Below are positions 24,901-33,921 of a stretch of 64,000 nucleotides of DNA, piece by piece. The DNA comes from Prosapia bicincta (lineage: Eukaryota > Arthropoda > Insecta > Hemiptera > Cercopidae): assembly GCA_036971475.1 (NCBI GenBank), contig JBAIZL010000008.1, positions 32,833,212 through 32,897,211 of the forward strand, written 5' to 3'. How positions within the stretch are numbered: the stretch's first letter is position 1; every line of letters begins with the position of its first letter. The notes under the pieces were generated by a model, which was not told the DNA's origin, made no database searches, and saw only the letters and a program-made list of their open reading frames with translations. The position numbers and the translations under genes were made by a program.

Positions 24901-27036
24901 ACTTTACCTACAGAGCACATCCTACAGCCTTTACCTACAGAGCACATCCTACAGATTTTACCTACAGAGCACATCCTACAGACTTTACCAACAGAGCACA
25001 TCCAACAGACTTTACCTATAGAGCACAACGTACAGACCATACCAACAGAGCACATCCTACAGACTTTACCTACAGAGCACATGCTACAGACTTTACCTAC
25101 AGAGCACATCCTACAGACTTTATCAACAGAGCACATCCTACAGACTTTACCTACAGAGCACATCCTTCAGACTTTACCAACAGAGCACATCCTACAGACT
25201 TTACCAACAGAGCACATCCTACAGCCTTTACCTACAGAGCACATCCTACAGACTTTACCAACAGAGCACATCCTACAGACTTTACCAACAGAGCACATCC
25301 TACAGACTTTACCTACAGAGCACATCCTACGGACTCTACCAACAGAGCACATCTTACAGCCTTTACCAATAGAGCACATCCTACAGACTTTACCTACAGA
25401 GCACATCCTATAGACTTCACCTACAGAGCACATCCTACAGACTTTACCTACAGAGCACATCCTTCACACTTTACCAACAGAGCACATCCTACAGACTTTA
25501 CCAACAGAGCACATCCTACAGCCTTTACCTACAGAGCACATCCTACAGACTTTACCAACAGAGCACATCCTACAGACTTTACCAACAGAGCACATCCTAC
25601 AGACTTTACCTACAGAGCACATCCTACGGACTCTACCAACAGAGCACATCTTACAGCCTTTACCAATAGAGCACATCCTACAGACTTTACCTACAGAGCA
25701 CATCCTATAGACTTCACCTACAGAGCACATCCTACAGACTTTACCTACAGAGCACATCCTTCACACTTTACCAACAGAGCACATCCTACAGACTTTACCA
25801 ACAGAGCACATCCTACAACCTTTACGTACAGAGCACATCCTACAGACTTTACCAACAGAGCACATCCTACAGAATTTACCTACAGAACACATCCTACAGA
25901 CTTTATCTACAGAGCACATCCTACAGACTTTACCAACAGAGCACATCCTACAGACTTTACCGACAGAGCACATCCTACAGACTTTACCTACAGAGCACAT
26001 CCTACATACTTTACCGACAGTGCACATCCTACAGACTTTACCAACAGAGCACATCCTACAGACTTTACCAACAGAACACATCCTACAGACTATACCAACA
26101 GAGCACATCCTACAGACTTTACCAACAGAGCACATTCTACAGACTTTACCTACAGAGCACATCCTACAGACTTTACCAACAGAGCACGTCCTACAGACTT
26201 TACCAACAGAGCACATCCTACAGACTTTACCAACAGAACACATCCTACAGACTATACCAACAGAGCACATCCTACAGACTTTACCAACAGAGCACATTCT
26301 ACAGACTTTACCTACGGAGCACATCCTACAGACTTTACCAACAGAACACATCCTACAGACTTTACCAACAGAGCATGTCCTACAGACTTTACCAACAGAA
26401 CACATCCTACAGACTTTACCAACAGAGCACATCCTACAGACTTTACCAACAGAGCCCATCCTACAGACTTTACCAACAGAACACATCCTACAGACGTTAC
26501 CAACAGAACACATCCTACAGACTTTACCAACAGAACACATCCTACAGACTTTACCTACAGAGCACATCCTACAGAATTTACCTACAGAGCACATCCTACA
26601 GACTTTACCTACAGAGCACATGCTACAGACTTTACCTACAGAGCACATCCTATAGACTTTACCAACAGAGCACATCCTACAGAGCACATCCTACAGACTT
26701 TACCAACAGAGCACATCCTACAGACTTTACCTACAGAGCACATCCTACAGACTTTACCTACAGAGCACATCCTACATACTTTACCAACAGTGCACATCCT
26801 ACAGACTTTACCAACAGAGCACACCCTACAGACTTTACCAACAGAACACATCCTACAGACTATACCAACAGAGCACATCCTACAGACCTTACCTACAGAG
26901 CACATCCTACAGACTTTACCAACAGAGCACATTCTACAGACTTTACCTACAGAGCACATCCTACAGACTTTACCAACAGAACACATCCTACAGACTTTAC
27001 CTACAGAGCACATCCTACAGCCTTTACCAACAAACC
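21968..27036. repeat. 27-bp minisatellite, roughly 188 copies
   Basis: Unit CACATCCTACAG-RCTTTACC-WACAGAG with variants. Copies near 22-23 kb favour GCCTCTACCTACAGAG, later ones GACTTTACCAACAGAG. Because 27 is a multiple of three and the unit lacks stops in several frames, long repetitive ORFs appear on both strands (for example 24786-27146 plus, 21962-23122 minus with a MCSVGKVCR unit). I do not regard them as genes. Higher-order copies are visible: 25167-25460 repeats at 25464-25757 (297 bp = 11 units), and a block marked by GAGCAGATTCTACAGAGC recurs at 23641 and 24845. Confidence 0.96.
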
Positions 27037-28797
27037 TATTCATTTACACATCATGTGCTGATAAAGTTCTGACCTATTCACAGTTGCATTGTTCAGTAAC
27101 TGCTAAACATATGTTACTGCAATTTACATTTTTGTCATGGATATGAAATTGTTTAGAATAAAAAATGTTTAACGTGTAAAAATAATTATTTAATAAACCG
27201 ATGTTTTTACTTTAATTGGTTGTCCTTTTCAAGTCATTAAACTAATGCACTTAAGACAAAACATGGGCAATGGCCTTGTCAATAATAATGAAAATTTACA
27301 CAAATTGATCCCTTGATTAACAAAAATCAATTGTATACATCTACAAATTAATACACACGCTTGTACTTATCATCACTGGCGATGCCTCTGTTTATGTGTG
27401 GGTTATGTATTGTTTGTTAAACTACCTAAAATCAGTGACTTGTTTATTTAGTGATATTTGGTAAAAGAAGTAGATATATTTGTGATGGAATAAAAACCAT
27501 ATTTTTGTTTAAATGATAAAAGTTATTTATTTGGAGATGACTGGCTATGTTATCTTACACAAATGTGTAAACATGTTTTCGCATGTCAACGAAAAGATGA
27601 AAGTACTACATCTTGATTATCTATGTCTACATCTCACAATTGTAATAAATCATACATATAGGCTTTCTTACCATTTTTGTTGCTTGGCATTTTTAGAAGT
27701 ATGTTGAAATAAATTTGGAGCCCTTTATGACTTATTTACAAAACAAAATGCGTAGTTACCAAAATAAACAATATAGCAAACTTAATGACTTCTGCCAATC
27801 TGATAGCTGATGCATAGTCAACCAAACATCTAGATTATGATGCACCATGCCAAACTGCAAAAACTTAATTTGTGTATTACAATATGTACTAGAATATTTT
27901 GAGAAATACTTGTATTGGATTAATTAAATAATAGTACCTTGACGAATGGTCATGGTTGCTTATTGAATACTCAACAGAAGCAACGAGTCTAACTTGATAT
28001 AATGTACTTAACATAAAAAATCAATTGAATAAAAAATATGTTTCTATGTCTTCAAAATATTGTGAACTGAAAGAAATTCTTTCATCAAATAAAGATAAAA
28101 TAGGATTCACAATAGCAGATGATTTACTTATACATTTACAAAATGAAGCTTGCAATCCTAATAGAAAATATCAAAGTCAAATTACAAACTCTTTTGAAAT
28201 TCAAAACTTACAAAATGGCTTACAAATTTCTAATGATTGTAACTCAATGGAGTTACAATTGTAACTCAATGTCTCAATATTTTTTGATTTCTTTGAACAA
28301 TCAGGGCACCTGCAAACGATGGCCATTTGGCAAAGTACGGATTATGTCTGTTGTTTGAAACGTTTACTGTACTAGGCAAATATCATCATTGTATCTGAAG
28401 GGAAAAGTTTCTATATATACAATTGTGGCTAATACAATTGAAAATGTTATGCTCCTGTAAATTTTTTAAGACTGCTTTAATTTTAAAATCAAAAAGTTTT
28501 GTCTTTCACAGTATATAACTTTTAAAAAAATCAGAATATTTCCTGTGGTAAAACAGCAAACTAATAGGGGTTCATACCTATCTTTTCTGTTTTACTTATG
28601 CAACTTAAAGAAACCAATTTTTTTGTCAAAATGTTGTTTCATTACTCCTATAATCTGTATTATTCTGAACAATTTTAAAAGTTGTATTTTTATTTTATTG
28701 TAACATATGGAATCTGTTGTAATATTCTTTTAACTTTTGGGGATTTAACAAAATAAACCATTTTCTAAATAAACTAGATGTACTTTTTAATTTTCAG
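27037..28797. other. MED23 intron, nothing recognised
   Basis: AT-rich intron between the minisatellite and the next exon. A 79-codon plus ORF at 28025-28264 has no recognisable domain, and no splice or promoter evidence supports it. Confidence 0.5.
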
Positions 28798-29004
28798 ATT
28801 TGTTAAAGAAAAACTGTCAACCATAACAAAAACTGAAGAACAATTTTTATTCTTGTGCCACTTGGTGGGTCCATTTTTGCAACGCTTCAACACAGACAGG
28901 CCACGTTGCATCATGGATCTTACTATGGAACTGTATCAATTATTGGAACAAGTGGATAAAAATGTAACACATATGAGCTATATGGATCCTATATGTGATT
29001 TACT
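28798..29004 (+). CDS. MED23: MED23 exon
   Basis: Acceptor ATTTTCAG precedes 28798. The exon reads FVKEKLSTITKTEEQFLFLC, HLVGPFLQRFNTDRPRCIMD and THMSYMDPICDLL, the penultimate conserved block of MED23 (HLVGPFLQRF and YMDPICD are diagnostic). The donor is GTATCC at 29005. The exon ends two bases into a Leu codon, completed by A at 52303. Reading through gives a false end at 29032. The following intron is about 23.3 kb. Confidence 0.94.
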
Positions 29005-29070
29005 GTATCCTTTAAAACCCTTTTTTAATTAAATATTTATATTGTAACATAATATTTCAAGCTATTGAAT

Positions 29071-29071
<1 letters not shown>

Positions 29072-29121
<50 letters not shown>
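29072..29121. repeat. (TG)n(TA)n microsatellite
   Basis: GT repeats passing into TA repeats exactly at the 3' end of the complete PLE-A copy. Confidence 0.92.
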
Positions 29122-29335
29122 GAAGTTAATATATTACTATTTTTGAGTAATTTTATCCACCATTAAGTGCAATAATTTTACCTTGAGTGATGAGGCACCT
29201 TTCGGTCTTTGACCATTGTCGAATCACTGATTGTTCTCTGTTGTGGATGCTACGTCCGTGAAGCCGGTGTTTGTTGAAGTTACGCGCACTATTTCTTGAT
29301 CTGTGTGTATGAGGTTTCTGTATAGTATGTCTTCT
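29122..29335 (-). repeat. PLE-A pseudo-LTR (3' copy)
   Basis: 214 bp from GAAGTTAATATATTACTATT to the CTTCT at 29331-29335. It covers the tail, the ribozyme-like segment and the last ~37 codons. It is matched by 31823-32036. Confidence 0.85.
29186..29228 (-). ncRNA. Hammerhead-like ribozyme fold of complete PLE-A
   Basis: Stem I AGUGAU/AUCACU (six pairs), core UCGACAA plus U, stem II GGUC-AAA-GACC, GAA, wobble palindrome AGGUGCCU, unpaired C. The TGA stop of the 857-codon ORF (29224-29226) lies in the 5' strand of stem I. Minimal hammerheads in PLE flanking repeats are known from the literature. Here C3-G8 is replaced by U3-A8 and U4 by C, so cleavage activity is not assured. Confidence 0.5.
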
Positions 29336-31797
29336 GTATATGTTGTTTGTAAATTCATTAAGTTGTTGTGTATGTTTTTATAAATGTGGTATTTTTCTAG
29401 TGAGTTTAGTTCTATTGGGTTGTTATTTATTTCCAGTATGGTTAGGTTATTTTCGTAATTTGTAATTTCGTGTTTATGGGAAATTAGGTGTGCTGCAACA
29501 TTTGATAATTTAGAATTTTTATTTTTGAATGCTCTATAATGTTCTTCAAATCTTATTTTAAATGTTCTGGATGTTTTTCCTATGTAAAAAGCGTTACAGT
29601 TGTTGCATGTGATTTTGTAGATTCCTGATAGGTTATGTTTTTCTGAATTTGTTATGTGGTTTTTGTTACTAAGATATTTTATTATTTTGTTGTTTGGTTT
29701 GTAAGTTGGAATGTAGTATTCTTTGTTGTATATATTTGTTATTTTTTCTATTTTGTTATTGGTATATTTATATTTTAGGTAGATTTTTTTATTTTTATTG
29801 TTTTCGTGTTCCGGTTGTAGTGTTGTGTTGAGGTTAGGTTTTTTTGTGAATTTATTGTATATATTTTTTATAATGTGTTTGTTGTATCCATTTTCTATTG
29901 CTATTTTTGTAATGTTATCTAATTCTTCATTTAATTTTTGTTTGTTATCCTGTGTGTATTTTATTGCTTTATTTATCATGTTACTGTAAGTGTTAATTTT
30001 GTGTGTCCAGGGGTGGTTAGATTTGTAGTGTATTGTGGTGTTGTTGGAAGTAGGTTTCCTGTATACTGTAGTTTCTATTTTATTATCATTTATATTTAAA
30101 GTAATGTCGAGGAAGTTGATTGTTCTATTTGTTTCTGTTTCAACGGTGAATTGTATGTTTTCGTTGTAAGTATTTAGTTTGTTTAATATTATGACGTGTT
30201 CGTTGTGAATGGTAGGTTGGTATATTACAAGTATATCGTCTACATATCTTGTCCATAGTGAGATATTGTGTGTGTTTATTATAGGTTTAATTATTATTTG
30301 TTCAAAGTGTTGTAAATATATTTCTGACATGACAGATGAGATGGGTGAAACCATGGGGAGTCCTGTTGTTTGTTTATAATATTTATTGTTAAATTGGAAG
30401 TAATTTTGGTTACATATGTGTTTGGTTAGCGTAATGATACTATCTATTATGTTTCTTTTTTCGTTATTGTGTATCAGTTTGTTTTTTATTATTTCTATGG
30501 TTTCTTCTATTGGGATACTAGGGTACATGTTAGTTATGTCATAACTTATTATTTTTGTGTTGCTGTTTGTTTTTATCGTTTTTATTTTATTAATTAATTC
30601 GTATCCATTTTTTATATTGTATGTGTTGTTGATGTGTATTTTAGACCTTAGGATTTTGTCTAGAATTTTTGCGATTATGTAAGATGGTGCTGTTGTGAAA
30701 TTTATTAGTGGTCTAAATGGTGTGTTTGGTTTATGGATTTTAGGTATCCCTGATAATACGGGTGCGCATGGTTTAAATGGGTATAATCTTGTGTGGTATT
30801 TTAATTTATTGTTATAGTTTAGGGTGTTACGGTGAGTGACTATTAAGTTTTTTATTGTAATAAGGTATTTGTTAGTTGGGTCTGGGATTTGTTCGTATTT
30901 ATTTTCTTTTATGTAGTTAGTCATTGAATCAATATATTTGGTATTTTCTATTATTACTGGAGTATTTGTTTTATCTGATTTTAATATTAAGTAATCGTTG
31001 TTTTCTAGTTTTTCTCTGAGTTTTATAATTTCTTTTTTATTAATATATTGTTCTGTTTTTTTGTTTTTTTCCGTTTTTATTAGGTTAATTTTATTATTAA
31101 TGTTATTTCTTATGTGTTCAGTATTTTGGTGGGTAATTTTGTGGATGTTAGATTCTGTGTCAACTATTAGGTTTTTTATTATTTGTTTTTTGTTGAAGTT
31201 AGGTAGGTTATATTTGAAGGAATTTGTTATTATTATTTTTTCTTTTTCAGTAAATTCTGTTTTAGTTAAGTTAATGAATTTATTATTGTTAGAGGTGTGG
31301 GTTGGTTCTAGGCTATTTTTTAGGTTATGTTGTTGTTTTGATGTGTGGATTGGTGCTAGGCTATTTTTTAGGTTAAGTTGTTTTGATAAATTTTCGATTT
31401 TTTTGTTTTGTCTGTTAATAGTGTTTGTTTTATGTTTTATTATAATTTGTTGTATTTTTTCGTGAATAATAGGTGTGAGAGTGTCAAAAGTTTTCATTAA
31501 TTCCAAATTGGTTGTGTATAGTTGTAAATTGATTTGGCTTTTTTTATGGTAGGCAGCTTTAATGTTTTGTTTAATAATGTGTGATTCTGCTATTTTTGTT
31601 GCTTTATTGATAATAGTGTTTTGTTTATTTTTTATGTGTAATTTTGCGTATTTTGGTGTTATATTAAGAGTTAGGCATTTTTTATTAAATTGTATTTTGT
31701 TGATGCAATTCTGGAGTTTGATTTTGAGGTTAATATATTTACGGTACAGTTGTTTACCTTGGTAGGTATTAAATTCTTGATATTTAATATTATCCAT
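29224..31797 (-). CDS. PLE-A reverse transcriptase with GIY-YIG endonuclease
   Basis: Uninterrupted 857-codon ORF. Residues ~1-260 are a Lys/Asn/Ile-rich N-terminal region. The reverse transcriptase spans ~265-590: LKSDKTNTPVIIEN, PVLSGIPKIHKPNTPFRPL (~347-365), YDITNMYPSIP (Asp 420), QTTGLPMVSPISS (~476-488) and RYVDDILVIY (Asp 520 and 521). The GIY-YIG endonuclease is at ~725-765: GIYKITCNNCNAFYIGKTSR, then RFEEHYRAF, with Cys 731/734 as in the zinc-binding CCHH endonucleases of PLEs. Such proteins copy the element by target-primed reverse transcription. Length and order fit endonuclease-bearing PLEs. Most family members have Gly where this copy has Val 483 (PMV-SP instead of PMG-SP), which could impair activity. 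The start ATG is supported by repeated copies of the ATGGATAAT context elsewhere in the window. Confidence 0.92.
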   Translation of the reverse strand: MDNIKYQEFNTYQGKQLYRKYINLKIKLQNCINKIQFNKKCLTLNITPKYAKLHIKNKQNTIINKATKIAESHIIKQNIKAAYHKKSQINLQLYTTNLELMKTFDTLTPIIHEKIQQIIIKHKTNTINRQNKKIENLSKQLNLKNSLAPIHTSKQQHNLKNSLEPTHTSNNNKFINLTKTEFTEKEKIIITNSFKYNLPNFNKKQIIKNLIVDTESNIHKITHQNTEHIRNNINNKINLIKTEKNKKTEQYINKKEIIKLREKLENNDYLILKSDKTNTPVIIENTKYIDSMTNYIKENKYEQIPDPTNKYLITIKNLIVTHRNTLNYNNKLKYHTRLYPFKPCAPVLSGIPKIHKPNTPFRPLINFTTAPSYIIAKILDKILRSKIHINNTYNIKNGYELINKIKTIKTNSNTKIISYDITNMYPSIPIEETIEIIKNKLIHNNEKRNIIDSIITLTKHICNQNYFQFNNKYYKQTTGLPMVSPISSVMSEIYLQHFEQIIIKPIINTHNISLWTRYVDDILVIYQPTIHNEHVIILNKLNTYNENIQFTVETETNRTINFLDITLNINDNKIETTVYRKPTSNNTTIHYKSNHPWTHKINTYSNMINKAIKYTQDNKQKLNEELDNITKIAIENGYNKHIIKNIYNKFTKKPNLNTTLQPEHENNKNKKIYLKYKYTNNKIEKITNIYNKEYYIPTYKPNNKIIKYLSNKNHITNSEKHNLSGIYKITCNNCNAFYIGKTSRTFKIRFEEHYRAFKNKNSKLSNVAAHLISHKHEITNYENNLTILEINNNPIELNSLEKYHIYKNIHNNLMNLQTTYTEDILYRNLIHTDQEIVRVTSTNTGFTDVASTTENNQ

Positions 31798-31822
31798 TGT
31801 TTTTCCGTTGCACTGACTTTAT

Positions 31823-32036
31823 GAAGTTAATATATTACTATTTTTGAGTAATTTTATCCACCATTAAGTGCAATAATTTTACCTTGAGTGATGAGGCACC
31901 TTTCGGTCTATGACCATTGTCGAATCACTGATTGTTCTCTGTTGTGGATGCTACGTCCGTGAAGCCGGTGTTTGTTGAAGTTACGTGCACTATTTCTTGA
32001 TCTGTGTGTATGAGGTTTCTGTATATTATGTCTTCT
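31823..32036 (-). repeat. PLE-A pseudo-LTR (5' copy)
   Basis: Direct copy of 29122-29335 upstream of the ORF in minus sense. It ends where the inverted arm begins (32036/32037). Differences include TATGACC for TTTGACC in the stem II loop and an ATTATG for AGTATG change. Confidence 0.85.
31887..31929 (-). ncRNA. Hammerhead-like ribozyme fold, PLE-A 5' pseudo-LTR
   Basis: Same fold as 29186-29228, with stem II loop AUA instead of AAA, so the only difference falls in a loop. A ribozyme in each flanking repeat is the arrangement reported for PLEs. Confidence 0.5.
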
Positions 32037-32141
32037 ACATACTATACAGAAACCTCATACACACAGATCAAGAAATAGTGCGCGTAACTTCAACAAACAC
32101 CGGCTTCACGGACGTAGCATCCACAACAGAGAACAATCAGT

Positions 32142-32184
32142 AGTGATTCGACAATGGTCAAAGACCGAAAGGTGCCTCATCACT
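32142..32184 (+). ncRNA. Hammerhead-like ribozyme fold, PLE-A inverted arm
   Basis: Plus-sense copy in the inverted arm of the complete PLE-A. All stems are intact, with palindrome AGGUGCCU. Confidence 0.45.
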
Positions 32185-32322
32185 CAAGGTAAAATTATTG
32201 CACTTAATGGTGGATAAAATTACTCAAAAATAGTAATATATTAACTTCATAAAGTCAGTGCAACGGAAAAACAATGGATAATATTAAATATCAAGAATAT
32301 ATATATATATATATATATATAT

Positions 32323-32636
32323 AGATTTTTTGGACTAGGAGACTGACAGACTTACCTTGGTAAGAGTCCGCACTGTAGTCTTGAAATAGAAACACATAAA
32401 AGCACTTAAACAATGATATATTTCAACCACACAGTGGTCTTTGTCAATCGAAGAGAAAACACAAAAAGAAATATGAGAGAATGAAATAAAATAAATACAA
32501 GTTGTAATCACAGATTGTGTAGAGTAGAAATCAGATGTCACAGATGTACAGATTAAAGATATATATATATATTGTTTCCATGAGCATATGAGTGATTATA
32601 GTTTATATAAGTCTGTCAGGGGAAAAGAGATAAGGC

Positions 32637-32681
<45 letters not shown>

Positions 32682-33921
32682 GAATGGGTTTATCTGATGT
32701 TGAGGTTAGGGGATTCTCTGGATTTGGTATACCACTGGTATGATAGTTACCACCTTCTCAGTTCTGAGGGATTGCAATCAGGGGGGAGTGATTTAATTAT
32801 TTTTGTGGTATAGCGGTCATCAAAAGTTGTGATGTTGTGACTCGCAGCATGTTGAGCTGTTGGTCTATCCATATTCATAATTTTAACATCATGTCTGTGG
32901 CCATTCATTCTGATATTCAAACCATCCGTGGTCAGGCCTATGTACTGTGCTGAGCAAAGTTTACATTGTAGCTGGTATATGACATTTTTCGATGTACAAT
33001 TATGATGACCCTGTATTTTGAAGACCATTTTTGTTTTTTGGCTGTTGAAAGTATTTGCTGAGGGGTGTATTGGACACGTCTTGCATCTAGGTCTATTGCA
33101 TGGGAAGGAGCCATGAGGAGGTTTGTGTGGTTTCTCTGCATCAGGGTCTGGTAGTTTAGGATGTACTAGGACGTTTTTCAAGTTGGGAGGTTTTTTGTAC
33201 CAAATTTGCGGTGGATCGGTGAAAAGATTTTTGGTGTGGACGGAAGCTTGAAGAATTTTGAAGCCATCTTTCAATATCTTGTTGAGTTTATGTAGACCAG
33301 GATGGTAGTCTGTTATTAAAGACAGTTTATTTTGTTCTATTTGTGGTTTATGGTGAACCGAGGATTGTGCTGAACGAATTTGGTTTTCAATGAGTTTTTT
33401 TGGGTATCCTCTTCTCTGGAAGGCTGTTGATATCTTTCTATTAAAATCTTCCAATTCCCTATCATTCGAACAGATTCTCTTACTCCTGATTGCTTGACTG
33501 TATGGAATGGATCGTTTTATGTTTATTGGGTGGTTGCTGTCGAAATGGAGATATTGTAGGTGGTTTGTCGGTTTGATGTGAATTCCTGTGTTGATATTTC
33601 CATTCTGGAGTGTTACCTCTACATCCAAAAAGGTGATGGCTGATGTAGATTTCTCCCAGGTAAATTGAAGTGTGGAGAATTGTGTCAGGCTGTCTAAAAA
33701 TGCCTCAAGTGTTGAAGCACCCTGTGTCCAAATTAGGAAGATGTCATCTATATATCTATACCAACATAATGGCTGGTGTGTTTGTGTCTTTAGAAAACTT
33801 TCTTCCAACAATCCCACGTACAGATTTGCGTACGATGGTGCCATTCTGGTGCCCATTGCTGTTCCCTTTATTTGAAGGTAGTTCCTTCCCTCAAACTGAA
33901 AGTTGTTCTTCTCGAGGATGT
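32323..33921 (-). pseudogene. PLE-B, 5'-truncated Penelope-like element
   Basis: The 369-codon minus frame (33856-32747) starts inside the reverse transcriptase. Upstream residues in the same frame (LEKNNFQFEGRNYLQIKGTA) extend it to ~33921. Motifs in order: GTRMAPSYANLYVG, RYIDDIFLIW (Asp 37/38), NHPINIKRSIPYSQA, a Cys-rich FPCNRPRCKTCPI block, and a GIY-YIG-type endonuclease VIYQLQCKLCSAQYIGLTTD. The copy at 4310-5054 reads WELSYQWYTK where this one has W and TAA, so a Glu codon became a stop. The 3' tail contains a 38-A run (32641-32678). The RYIDDIF and CNRPRCKTC patterns resemble the Neptune/Poseidon branch of PLEs (tentative). At 33921 the sequence switches directly into the satellite. 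Confidence 0.85.
32411..32450 (-). ncRNA. Hammerhead-like ribozyme fold, PLE-B tail
   Basis: As at 3429-3468: stem I CGAU/AUUG, GACAA core, stem II GACCAC-UGU-GUGGUU, GAA, palindrome AUAUAU, unpaired C. Confidence 0.4.

Larger units (their letters stand above)
29122..32295 (-). mobile_element. PLE-A, complete Penelope-like retroelement
   Basis: In minus sense, from right to left: an inverted 3' end (32037-32295, plus sense), a direct partial copy of the 3' end (31823-32036), the full coding region (31797-29224), and the 3' end with non-coding tail (to 29122). The two direct terminal copies (29122-29335 and 31823-32036, 214 bp, offset 2701) form the pseudo-LTRs typical of PLEs. The element is flanked by (TG/TA)n on the left and (AT)n at ~32298-32322. 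The two pseudo-LTRs differ only slightly, suggesting fairly recent insertion into the last MED23 intron. Confidence 0.9.

Noticed and set aside
21962..27146. Several 60-786-codon ORFs of Cys-rich or His/Thr-rich repeats
   Set aside because: They are the 27-bp minisatellite read in frames that lack stops. Both strands are open, frames shift between units, and no domain or start context supports them.
28025..28264. 79-codon plus ORF in a MED23 intron
   Set aside because: No recognisable domain, AT-rich low-complexity composition, and a second overlapping frame of the same length. Likely chance.
29798..31765. Hydrophobic plus-strand ORFs (e.g. 30998-31465) resembling membrane proteins
   Set aside because: They are the antisense of the AT-rich PLE-A ORF. 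Lys/Asn codons read backwards give Phe/Leu/Ile-rich peptides.
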